Assembly (NCBI GenBank): GCA_023055425.1
Contig: JALGPY010000007.1
Location: 87,817,136-87,881,135 of the forward strand
Direction: 5' to 3'
DNA from: Linanthus parryae
Lineage: Eukaryota; Streptophyta; Magnoliopsida; Ericales; Polemoniaceae
DNA length: 64,000 nt
The notes under the pieces: generated by a model
Database searches by the model: none
Told to the model about the DNA's origin: nothing
What the model saw: the letters and a program-made list of their open reading frames with translations, nothing else
In this document: positions 52,161 through 62,599 of the stretch, piece by piece
Numbering within the stretch: the stretch's first letter is position 1
Layout of the letters: each line of letters begins with the position of its first letter
Made by a program: the position numbers and the translations under genes

Positions 52161-53828
52161 TTGGAATTCTACAAAAGGAAAATACGCAAGTTTTAGTATT
52201 TCTGAATTTTAGACTATATTCAATAATGGCTAGTTTATCAAATATAGCTCCCACTATTTTTCTACGGATTAATAACCCTCAAGATATTAATGCGGAAAAT
52301 ATCCTTATATTTTCTAGTGGGCCAAGATCCATGTTTCATCTCCTTATGAGCTTGCTTTGGCAAGTCACCCATAATTTGATTACTTTAGGTAGGAACAATT
52401 CCAATTGCATCCCTTATGCAACTCTTGGTTCAATTGGGCAAATAACTCCTTATTTATCCATCCATATGGATAGTCCCAATTGATTGCCTCTAGGTTTATT
52501 AATCATATTAATAGCCTAGTTTTGTTCAACCTCTTATTTAAACAATCGCACATTACTAGCTTGTGCCATCGCACTCCATCATTATGAACCAAGTCGCCAT
52601 GCTTTGGCACGCACGATCTTGATAAATCATGATGATAATCAGTGTTTAAATAACGAGAAGGCAAGAACACAATTGAATTTTGAGGGATTTTAAATTCAAA
52701 TTTTAATTGTTTTGTTGATCAATATCAACTAATCTATCTATTTGAGTTTGGGCACAACTCCAAATAATAGATCTGGGTTGTCTAATTATCTTATTATCCT
52801 AATTGCATGCATCATTCATAGACCAACCACAAAATAATAAGACAATAAAATAAACAACCACAGAATAAAAATTAAACGTGATGTGAATATGGCCTTTTCT
52901 AGACTAAGAAAATTCCAAGCCAATGGAATTTTCTATGAACCCTAAAAGCAAACACATCTCCATGCGTCTTCATCTTTTGGTACATCCTTCATAGTCATGT
53001 GGAATGCTCCATGCTCCATGCTCCATCTTTTGTGGCTCCTTTTGGCTTTGGGCTTCTTTTCTTCAATCTTGGCTAACAATCTACTTTATCTAGCACTAGC
53101 TAACAACTATACTAAATAAAATAAATCTCACCAGTTGAGAAAAAAATGGCTCGCATGCCATAAAACCCTAATTAATTATTACAATTAATTGATCAGCTCG
53201 CAGGCCGTAAACCAAATCACAAAATTAAACATCCACATCAAACCACATCCTAAGTCCATATCCAATCACCATGCGAATTGCACATAAACAGTTAAAATCC
53301 AACTTTAACGCGCTTGGTCAATTTTAATTGATTTTAGGATTCTAGGGTTAAAACGGTCTATAGGGCCCAACAATCCAATTGCCCGGGCCCAAAAGAGAAC
53401 CGAAAAGACCTTGGGTCGGCCGGCCCCTAGCCCACGCGGCTAGGCCGCGGGCTAGGGCTGTCCCGGCCCCTAGGCCGAGCCTTGCTTGGGCGGCAAGCAA
53501 GGAGGGGCGGTCCCCTAGGGGGGGCGAACTCCTTTGGGAGTTGTTTCCAAAACAACTCCCTTGCTTGGTGCCCAAGTTTGGTTGTTTCCTTGTATGGAAA
53601 GAATTCCTTCTTCCCCAAGGATGCCCAAACCCTAGATCTAAGATCCTAAAATTTCTCAAACTCACTAATTCATGCATCTAATGCAAAAACTAGATCTTTT
53701 TATGATAGTTTATTGACAAATTGCATCACATGCTTGATTTGTCTTGTTTTACGCGATAAACAACAATTTTAAGGTGTAAAACTATCAAAACGTAACACAT
53801 AAACAACGTTTATGCTCTACGACTTGTG
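52161..53828 (-). other. Leader of the Angela-like element, with a GC-rich block
   Basis: There is no gene in this 1.7-kb leader between the primer site and gag. It is AT-rich except for about 53395-53525, which is very GC-rich and full of inverted GGCCGG, CTAGGCC and GCTAGG motifs that could fold strongly in the RNA. Confidence 0.7.
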
Positions 53829-53840
53829 GCTCTGATACCA
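53829..53840 (-). promoter_or_regulatory. Primer-binding site, initiator tRNA-Met
   Basis: TGGTATCAGAGC on the minus strand, one base from the 5' LTR end. Confidence 0.95.
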
Positions 53841-53841
53841 C

Positions 53842-55266
53842 TGTGGGGTTTTGATTCATGGATGCGCAACGGAAACAAATAAACCATGCAAAACCCTCCA
53901 AGGATCACAAGTCAAGAGAAATAACAATGGTAAAGGAAGAAATCAATAAGACACCTTAGGGTTCTCCTTTAATGACTTCAAACCCGAATTGTGTCACGTT
54001 CTCTATTGTTGATCCACGCCTAGAGTTGATTTCTAGATCTCCAAATCCTTAATGCTAGCCCGGAAAGAGGAAGGGGAAGAAAAATCACGCAAAACGAGAC
54101 CAAACCAAGGAGGTTCGGCCTCCTTGTGGCCGACGGGGACGGGCGGCGAGCAAGGGGGGCGGCGGCTCCTCCTTTGCTTGCTTGCTCTCTCCTTTTTGTT
54201 CTCTCCCACTCAAGTTATGATCAATAAGGTCATAAGTGTGGGAAGGAAGGAAGGAGTGTCCTTTATATAGTCCAACAAATCCTTGCCAACTACCTAAAGG
54301 ACCTATTCTAGTCCTACTAGAATTCAGTTTAGTCCCTTCCTTGCAAATTAGTCCCTACTAAGTTTGCAAGGTATTGCAAAGTGATCCTTCTCATTAATTA
54401 ATCCAATTAATTAATTCCCAAATCTAGTTCAACTCTATATAGCGTGTGACCCCATAGGTTCTATCTAGTTGGTAGCAATAATTTGCTAATATGGAGTGGT
54501 ATCTAGCAAAACATCCATTCTAGCCAACTAATAAAATAGTCATCTTGACACACCTTGTACAAGTAATTGTCTCATCCCTTTTGTTCTCTATATCCGGATT
54601 GGACACGAGACATACAAGTCACACTCGTATATCAAATCCACAGTTTCTCGATCCATGAGAATAGCCTTATTCGTGCAAATAACATCAATATCCCAAATTT
54701 GATTTATTTGAGTCTGGCCAGACATTCTATAAGCACTATCCCTCGAGTGGCCTAGGATATTTACTCCCGTTATGTGGGAGGGAAAAATTCTATCTACGTC
54801 CACTACGATCTCTAAGCTTGTTTCTTATTGTATCCGGTACACGCCTTTATAACTACCCAGTTACGGTGTAGCGTTTAACGCTACCAAAATCACAATAATC
54901 CACAACTAGAATATCTAGCGACTTCAAGTCTAAGGATGAAAATACCGTTGGACCACGATAAGCGCTTGTGACTTGACATAACGTGTATGTAGCCTTCTCG
55001 GAGATGGGTCAATCCAGTGCGTCATTACCCTTAATGCACACCTATGGGTTGGATCATGATATCTCTATATCAATCCAACCCCATACTAGTCTATAGATGA
55101 TTGTCCCATTAATCATTATATTGGACTAGGGATATTTAAGATAAACAACACAATTGTAAATCTAAGGACTTCATTATATTAAATATCCAATAAATAATAA
55201 ATGAATTTTCTAGCCACAAATAATTTCATACTAAACTAGATTGCCTCTAGGGCATCTATTCCAACA
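53842..55266 (-). repeat. 5' LTR of the complete Angela-like element
   Basis: The LTR is 1425 bp, the same length as its partner. CTCAC follows as target duplication. Confidence 0.95.
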
Positions 55267-55271
55267 CTCAC

Positions 55272-56446
55272 CTCATATTTTCATACTCCTAAGGAATTCT
55301 ATCACTAAGCCCTCTCCACATTTACTCTCTTCGATTGCCCTTTCTCAAAAATTTGCAATTTTTTATGATTTTTGAATTTTTGATTTTTTTTTATTTTGTT
55401 TTCATTTTTCCTAACTCTATATGCTTGGGCCAACTCGACTAAACACAAGTTTCGGGTAGGGGGACTCAATAAAATAAAAGTGCAGAAAAATGCAGAAAAT
55501 AACCTCACACAAAACGGCGATATATCAAGACACTCAACTCTAACCACAAATACGACACAATACTACATAAACTATATGTACCAAGGCTATGCATACGAAA
55601 CATGGCTAGTGAAAGTAGATACAACCCCCCCCCCCCCACACACACACACACTTAAGCGATTCGTTGTCTTCAACGAATTTAGATATCAAATAGGAGGTTT
55701 CCTCGCTTAAATGTGTAGGCGGTGGATTTCAACAATTAGCGCTCAAAACGTAGAAACAAGAGAGGAAGTTAGAGGTACCTAAGTTCCCGGACCTACATGG
55801 GAACCGTTTTCGCGAAATTGCAACATGAAGGGGTCTTGTGGACCGTTGACAATTTCCAGAGAAGTCTCAATGCGCCCCGATTCCGATGTGCGTCTAGGAC
55901 ATGAACGGTAGCCCTCTCATGCCTGTGGCACTCAACATATTGGAATTGCTCCTAGACCTCGAGAAATTCTCTATATCTTTTGTGCATACTCCTGTGGGGC
56001 TTTTTCTTTCCACAATTTCGTACAATCTCTAGCACGCACATCCAGAAGGGGAATCTGGTGCGTCTTCTGTACATGTGTCCCTGCACACTGATTGGAAAAA
56101 TAAGTCCACTCTTTCTCACCCCTCATAGTCAAATATATAGAATTTATAAATAAATAAAAACAAAAACAAAAAGCATCCTACTCTACATTGGGTTGCCTCA
56201 CAAGCAGCGCTTGTAATTTAAGGTCGACTGCCCGACCATGTTACCGCTTCCACCTCACGAGCGTGGTCTGGCACATTGTGCAGCTTCCAGCTTTGCTTTC
56301 ATATGCTGAATTTGAAGCAGTGCTTCATGTGCTTGCACAGCTGATGGCTTGTTCCTTTCCCAATAATCAGGGGGATCCCCTTGCGACAATTCAGGGATTC
56401 GGCGCTTCACTGGAACAGAAAATGGAACCCCTGGTTGATACCCCCA
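55272..56446. other. Non-coding internal part of the Athila-like element
   Basis: No gene is seen. It holds a T-rich stretch (about 55360-55400) and a run of 14 C followed by a CA microsatellite (55626-55651). In an autonomous Athila element RT would follow the protease here; no RT motif is present. Confidence 0.65.
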
Positions 56447-56850
56447 TTAGTACTGGGGCGTCGGTTTGAAGACCCGAAAAGTCTTCATGTCATCATTGAA
56501 CCTCATAATAAGCTCCCCATTCTGTACGTCAATGAGAGTACGACATGTCGCCAAGAACGGTCTGCCCAAAATGATAGGCACATCACCTGCTGGCATATCC
56601 AATATGACAAAATCTGCAGGAATTATCAGGCTACTGACCCTCACAAGGACATCCAGTATCATCCCACGGGCTCTCTTGGATGATTTGTCCGCAAATTGGA
56701 GAGTGGTACAAGTTCATGGAGGCTCCTCCACACTTAGATTTTTGAATACCGAAAATGGCATCAAATTCACGCTCGCTCCCAGATCAAAGAGAGCCCTTCC
56801 CGTGTAGGCGTCACCCAAGGTAGCTTCATTGACAAAACTACTTGGATCCT
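56447..56850 (-). pseudogene. Athila-like protease relic
   Basis: The minus strand encodes an active-site region ALFDLGASVNLMP (about 56800) and IILGRPFLATCRTLIDVQNGE (56540-56610), both typical of Athila proteases. An in-frame stop lies between them near 56720. The last codons before the stop read VFKPTPQY. Confidence 0.85.
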
Positions 56851-56893
56851 TCTTTTTCTTAGGTAGTCCATGCAAAACACATGAACTAACATG

Positions 56894-58365
56894 TTAATAT
56901 AAGTTCACTCTCTGAAATTCATCCACCGCTTTCTTACCAAGGACTGCATATCTAATAAACCTTGCATATTTTGGCATCTTTTGAAGTACCTCAATCAACG
57001 GAATATCAATGTGCAGTTTTGAAAAAACATTTAAAAAGCGCATGTATTCCTCAGAATCGTCCTTCTTCTTCCTAGTACGTAATGGAAATGGTAGTTCTGA
57101 AGAAGAAGGAGATGGAAGTGGTACCTCAGTAGATTTCTCTACATCCTGGTGAATCATGCCCTTTGATTGGGGGATCATGACAGGTGTCTTCTCAGAATCA
57201 AAGACTTCATCTTCCTTCTCCTTGGATGTTGTATCTCTGGCATGACTCGTATATGGTTCATCCTCAAGTGCAATACCACTTCGAGATGTGATGGCTTGAG
57301 CTTGCTCCTCAGAAGTATGAACAATGTTACTTGGTTCTCTTTGTTCGATTTTCTCTTTCAGATCTTTTATTTCTACTTGAGCCTTCTGAAGTGCAATTGC
57401 CACAGAGCTGAACTGTGTGGACATATCGTGTGCTGAGCCATTATCTTTATTATCCCTGTCATCTTGGTCAACTCTGAAGGTGGTACTCGCTGCTGCTGAT
57501 GCATCTCTGGAGTAGCTGCTTCATGCAGTGCCTCCATCGCATTCACCTGAACCATGATATATGTCAGTGAGCTATGATTCATCGGTTCTCGCTGGTGGCA
57601 CTCATAAACCAAACTCTCCTCTTGCTCAACCACACGTCTCATCAACTCATATGCACCCTCCACACCCCATTTGAACAAGAATCTACCTCCAGCTTCTAAA
57701 TCGATCTTATTTTTGTCAGCCTTGTCAAGCCCATTATAGAATAATTGAATGATATGAGCTCTTTCAATGCCATGATTGGGGAATTTACGCAATAGGAAAG
57801 TGAGGCGCTCCCATGCTGTGACGAGGGGTTCATTATGCTTTTGCCCGAAATTTCAAATCTCGTTCTGCAGCTGAATCATACGTGATATTGGAAATAATTC
57901 GCCAATAAACTGAGAGACACAATCTTCCCACGTTGTGATTGAGTTGGAAGGCAAAGAATCCCGCCAATATTCAGCAGATCCCGTGAGGCAATGAGGAAAT
58001 AACAGCAGTTTTAGTGATTCATCAATGACCCCCTTGTAGCATATTACCTGGCACGTGTTCTGAAATTTTCTGATGAATGCATGAGGATCTTCCTCATTTG
58101 TGCCACAGTAGGTTCCCATATCTTGTATGAACTGAATTGTGGACAAGTTGAGGAAGAAATTTTCTGCCTGAATTGGTGGCACCACAATAGCTGGCTCAAT
58201 TCCTTTCAGGATCGCCTCAAATGCTTGGATGATCGTTTTCCCAGACTTGTTATATGGCTTTGAGTGCTGCCTAGCTATTGCTGCCCGCAGTAATTTTTCA
58301 GCCTCAAATAACCGGGCTTCCATCTGTTCTCGGGTGGGGCTACTCGGCTCTTCGCCATCTGTCAT
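56894..58365 (-). pseudogene. Athila-like gag, broken
   Basis: It starts MTDGEEPSSPTREQMEARL at 58365. The capsid part has PHAFIRKFQNTCQ, FPHCLTGSAEYWRDSLPS and TTWEDCVSQFIGELFP, characteristic of Athila gag. Stops or frameshifts near 57850 and 57420 separate this from HIIQLFYNGLDKADK and from the C-terminal SEEQAQAITSRSG region. It would have formed the particle; now broken. Confidence 0.88.
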
Positions 58366-58478
58366 CGTAACCTGAGATCACAGGACTAGTAAACCCGTGA
58401 GGTAACGGATAGTGAAAAAAATAAAAATAAAAATTAAACTAAACTAAATTAATTGTTAACTAAAATTTTTTGACCGTT

Positions 58479-58497
58479 GTCCCCGGCAACGGCGCCT
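58479..58497 (-). promoter_or_regulatory. Primer-binding site, tRNA-Asp type
   Basis: The minus strand reads AGGCGCCGTTGCCGGGGAC, matching the complement of tRNA-Asp with the first base changed (A for T). Confidence 0.85.
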
Positions 58498-58503
58498 AAA
58501 ACT

Positions 58504-60194
58504 TCACGCGATTTACTAACGCGTATTACGCAAGCGTACGGTCAAGTAGTAAAGAGTGAGTAGTTTTAGTACTCGGGTTGTCGATTCCTCGAGGACAAGC
58601 TCGCAAAAAGTTTATAATTAAAAATTCAATGTAGTTCACTAGGTAACTGGAGTAAAACGTTTTGTGGTGTTGCCACCCCAAACAAGTGGTTGTAGTAAAG
58701 ACAAAAATAATTGTAAACTAAAATTAAGAAGAGTTCTTAATCAATAAATGGAGAGATCTCATTGATCACCTAGGGTTGTTGACGATGTCCAGATTATCTG
58801 AGCAACACGTTAACTATATTATAACTAAGTCGGGTAACAGCGTTGACAATCTCCTATCACTCTCAAGTCATTCTACTTCACGATAGAATACAATCTCCTA
58901 TCGGTCTCTTGTGTCTACTGGTCCGTTCTAGTAGGCTAACGACATGCATGACAACGGGTCTTGTCGATCCACCGTTGCACGAAACAGTCGAATCTCACCT
59001 ACAGAATATGCCCACACTAGCCAATCCTAACACGTCTCTTCTCGGTCTCAGTGATACGGGATTGATGTTCAAGTGTCATCCTAGTTAGTTAGAATCACCA
59101 TCGTGCATTCGCTAACTAAGCAGTGTTTCCGGTTAATTACTCCATTAAAACAGGGTATTAAGCATAGTACAAGAAGAATTAATTTAGAATAAAGCTAACT
59201 TTAAGCATGAACCACCTATTGAATAAACCCTAGTTCTTTAATTCTAGTTTTATCACCTAATCTTGTCACTCGATTAGGATTTCTAAAATAAACAAGAAAC
59301 TAGAATCGATTCCAAAGATGAAATCAATAAATCGTGAAGCAAAGATCAAATTCGGAAACTGAAATCGTTTACATGAACCCTAGACTCTCAACTCGAGATG
59401 CCTAGCAATGGAAGATCTAGCTACTCATAGTATCTAAAGCAACACAAAAGAGATTCTCCGTAGATTGAATAAGAGAGAGTAAAATAAATCCAACGCAAAA
59501 AATCTTCAATGGTGAAACTCCCGTGTTCTCTTCGTCCGTCTCCTTCTTCTTCTTTCTCACGTTCGTAGCCTCTCTCTTCCTCGATCAAACATCCCCTATG
59601 TTTATTAATATCAGACCCGTGCTTCCATTTGAGTATAAGTCCCTTATTTGCACTTTTGATCCCTCTTTATTGTTGTGAGAACCAATACTTACTTCTGATC
59701 GCACGACCAGAAAAATCCTGTTAGTGTGATCAGCTTCTGATCCTGCTTTCTGATTGCACGACCACAATATTCTGGTCGTGCGATCACCTCTGATCCTACG
59801 ACCAGAAGCTTTGGTAGCCAATTATAGTGAGTTTGGATATTGTTCTGATCGCACGACCAAAATATTGTGGTCGTGCGATCACCTGGGTATTTTTTCTTCG
59901 CTTTTTCTTTGTTCTTTCTCAAGCTCCCGCATATGTTCCAAAGTTAGTATCCCTCCTCCTCTTGATCCATGAGCTCCGTTTCTTGTCAAACACAACACGA
60001 AAACACCCCGTGCGATCAAAAGTGACAAAAATCAATGTAAATAATGCGAGAAACGCCCGGATTTATAATTAAAAACTCAAAGCTAAACTTCTACGTTTTC
60101 CCTCTATTCGAAGTGTAAACCCAATATAATCAACCCGGAAAGCACGCATAACGTTATAAAACGTGCAAGAAATATAACTCTGATAGAGAGTTTT
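58504..60194 (-). repeat. 5' LTR of the Athila-like element
   Basis: The LTR is about 1.69 kb. The left edge follows the primer site spacing but reads TC, not TG, so it is mutated. The right edge is set by the match to 45206-45277, although the last bases differ (GAGTTTTA against GAGTTATCA). It contains the palindromes described separately. Confidence 0.7.
59691..59880. repeat. Palindromic GATCGCACGACCA repeats in the LTR
   Basis: A perfect inverted pair with 13-bp arms (GATCGCACGACCA) and an 8-base loop lies at 59847-59880. A near-perfect pair is at 59752-59785, and single or damaged arms are at about 59696 and 59797. The motif CACGACCAGAA recurs throughout. Confidence 0.85.
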
Positions 60195-60837
60195 AGTTAC
60201 CACCCCTGACAATTGGATTAAATAGAGCCCGCTATCCTGACCTTTGAACAAAGACACTTTGCACCCCTGTAACGGAATATCATGTTGAAACTTAGCACCC
60301 TTCTGTTATGTTATGTTAGAAAAGTGGGTGATGGAATGTTTTCGGACCATATTGACCTTGTGTATTTTTTTGGATTTTTTTACCCATGCTTATCATCAAG
60401 ACACCAAGAACACATCAAGAAAGATGAAAGTAAACCCTAATCAGTATCTTCATCCCTTATTCAATGAATCATTCACTAAGATTTTCTAAATTAAATTTTC
60501 CTAATACCCTACTGCATAAGCTTTGTGATCCCAGATTACAGAATCCCTTTCTAAATCAAAGACATTAACTGAAAAAATGAGGATTGGCGGTCGTTCTCAC
60601 AGCAAGAGGGAAAGAGTGAAAGATGAGAAGAGAAGAGAGGGAACAGGGTTAGAAATGAAGGTGGGTGAGAGATTAGGGCAATAAATATGGGTTAATTTCA
60701 TAATATTTCAGGGGTAAAATGGTTTTTTCCCTTGTTGTTAGTCAACTGTTAGCTTCCATCCAAAACGGTGCAAAGTGTCTTTGTTCGAAGGTTAGGGTAG
60801 CGGGCTGTATTTAATCCAATTATCAGGGGTGGTAACT
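60195..60837. mobile_element. Terminal-inverted-repeat element, 643 bp, no coding capacity
   Basis: The 71-bp inverted ends (60195-60265 and 60767-60837), beginning AGTTACCACCCCTGA, differ at only about five positions. The interior has no frame of note. No target duplication was found at either side. It is probably a MITE or foldback element abutting the Athila-like LTR. Confidence 0.75.
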
Positions 60838-61535
60838 GTCTTTTACCCTTTGTTATTATTTTGCTATCGAAATCATCGAGTCAAACTGACATTGTTACAG
60901 ATGAAAAAGCCAAAGTAGGAAGCAAGAAAATAAACAACGGAAGTAGTATATTACTACTGGTACTACGTAAGGAAGGATGGTCTTTACTGTTCATTAAGAG
61001 TTGCATTGGACCTGATCCATACTGGTACAATTTCTTCTCCTTTAAGGGTCTTGATTCTTGAAGTGAGAAGGTTGCAATGGCTCACCAACGCTAAGCTACG
61101 CAAGGTTTGGATGGCAGGTATGCCATGGCTAAGTTTTGTGTTGATTCTTGTTTTGATATGGTTTTGGTTGGTCTCCTCTTGAATTATGTGCCAATTTGGT
61201 GGTGTTAGACCACCTTGGAGGGAGCATTAGAATGCCCCTTTAGTTTGTTTGTCTTTTGTTTCACTTAGACCAAAAAAATGATAATGTTATTTTTTTTTTC
61301 TTCCTTTAATTTTATTGTCTATGTGTATATTTTTGATTGATAAAATTATATTATGATTAGAGAAAGATCTTAAATAACTTAGTTACCAACAGTAATATCT
61401 TTACACATAGGAGGTGAAATTATAGGATGAAGAAAAAAGGATGAATCATAGCGGTCCTCAAATATGTGTGGTCCTTTAGCTATCTCTTAGGGTGAAATCT
61501 CACTACGGACAAATTCTCTATGTTGTTTGAGTTTT
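60838..61535. other. Unassigned sequence
   Basis: No gene or repeat is recognised. Short frames exist without familiar motifs. Confidence 0.4.
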
Positions 61536-62010
61536 ATCGTATGTGTTAGCATGTGGTGCACCCATGTGAGGTGCCCAATGCAATTAATTCAACCTTATGG
61601 GATTAGTAGCAACTGCTCAAACCCTAGGGGTTTAATGTGCAAACCGATGAGAAGTTTTGCCTATATAATGAGGCAGCCTACTACAGATTTAAATGCTAGT
61701 CGGTAAGTAAAGAATTACTTTCCACATTCATTCTCAAGTAGTAGAGAACCCTATTCTCTCTCAAACTACATCCATGAAGGTTGTACGTGGGGTGAATCAA
61801 GGTGTTCTTCCTCGTGATTTGCACTAAACCAGTGGGATCAAGATCGAGGTACAGGCACGTGAAATCAAGCAACCACAAGATCTAATCCGCTGCGCTAGGA
61901 GCTTAGTAAGAAGAGGTACACGCATGAATCTTACGCTTTAATTTATGTCGTAGATCTATATGTGATATATCATATCCTTCCTTCATTAATATCAAAGCCC
62001 TGGGCTTATT
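61536..62010 (+). repeat. Probable copia LTR relic with degenerate primer site
   Basis: It contains a TATA box (GCCTATATAATGAGG, about 61659-61673). It also has the sequence AATCCGCTGCGCTAGG, which resembles the R-U5 part of many plant copia LTRs, and near the end ATATCAAAGCCC (about 61993), a plausible decayed form of TGGTATCAGAGCC. No partner LTR is in the window, so the edges are approximate. Confidence 0.4.
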
Positions 62011-62329
62011 TTTCGTGCCTCATAGTACGTACTCGAATCTGATGTAGAAAATTGAGTTTTTAAAATTTCATAATCAGTAGGCGAATCATATATGGATGGA
62101 CAGAGCTTTTCACGAGGATTCCAGATATATAAAATTTATATTTTTTGGACAAATTTAGAAGAAGTTAAGAACCTTTAAAGATTCGGAACTATATTAATCT
62201 AGACTGGTTAGACAGGATTAGAAAAACGTGTTTTTCCAGACTTGTTAAAATTGGATTTTGAAAATATAATCGGAATAAGGATGAAAAGACGATTCCAATG
62301 ATATAAAACTCATCGGAAACGGAGCACCG

Positions 62330-62550
62330 GAAGTCGGCGCGTGGGCCACACGTGCCACCGCCGACGTCGCCACTCGCGCCAAAAGGGCCGGCGGCGGATT
62401 CTGACGTGGCATGATGACATGGAGCTTGCGTGCAATCCACGTGGCAGGTGACGTCAGCATGGGTGACGACGTGGCCAGTCACGTGGTGTGCTGACGTGGT
62501 AGAAGACCGTTGACAGCGCATGGCGTAGGCGGACGCGCGGCGGCGCGTGA
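62330..62550. other. GC-rich block with a cluster of ACGT-core motifs
   Basis: About eight ACGT cores lie within roughly 170 bp, including CACACGTGCC, TGACGTGGCA, CCACGTGGCA, TGACGTCAGC and TCACGTGGTG. These are binding-site cores for plant bZIP factors. The block may be the leader of the copia relic just upstream. Regulatory action is inferred. Confidence 0.45.
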
Positions 62551-62599
62551 GGGCGTGTGTGGCCTCCTCCTACTGTAATTTTTCGTCCGATTTTTTCCT

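Larger units (their letters stand above)
46778..55266 (-). mobile_element. Complete Angela-like copia element, recently inserted but broken
   Basis: The element is 8489 bp with CTCAC at 46773-46777 and 55267-55271, and two 1425-bp LTRs of equal length. On the minus strand there is an initiator-Met primer site, a 1.7-kb leader with a GC-rich block, gag, protease, integrase, RT, RNase H and a polypurine tract. Several stops and frameshifts break the polyprotein. It sits inside the Athila-like element and belongs to the same family as 1-3857. Confidence 0.95.
45206..60194 (-). mobile_element. Athila-like gypsy element lacking polymerase
   Basis: Minus orientation: 5' LTR about 58504-60194, tRNA-Asp primer site, gag, protease, about 2.6 kb of non-coding sequence and a 72-bp stub of 3' LTR (45206-45277). 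It is interrupted by 46778-55266. No RT, RNase H or integrase motif is found in any internal segment, so it could only move with help. Athila affinity comes from the gag and protease motifs and the primer site. The target duplication cannot be checked because the 3' LTR is truncated. Confidence 0.75.

Noticed and set aside
53348..53681. Frames of 63-109 codons on both strands at 53.4-53.7 kb
   Set aside because: Caused by the GC-rich leader block, which is poor in stop codons on both strands; no start context or motif.
45206..60194. Interpreting the Athila-like stub and LTR as two unrelated solo LTRs
   Set aside because: Primer site, gag, protease and polypurine tract between them all share one orientation and lie in the expected order.
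60861..61061. 66-codon frame as a host gene exon
   Set aside because: No recognisable domain, no clear splice sites and no neighbouring exons.
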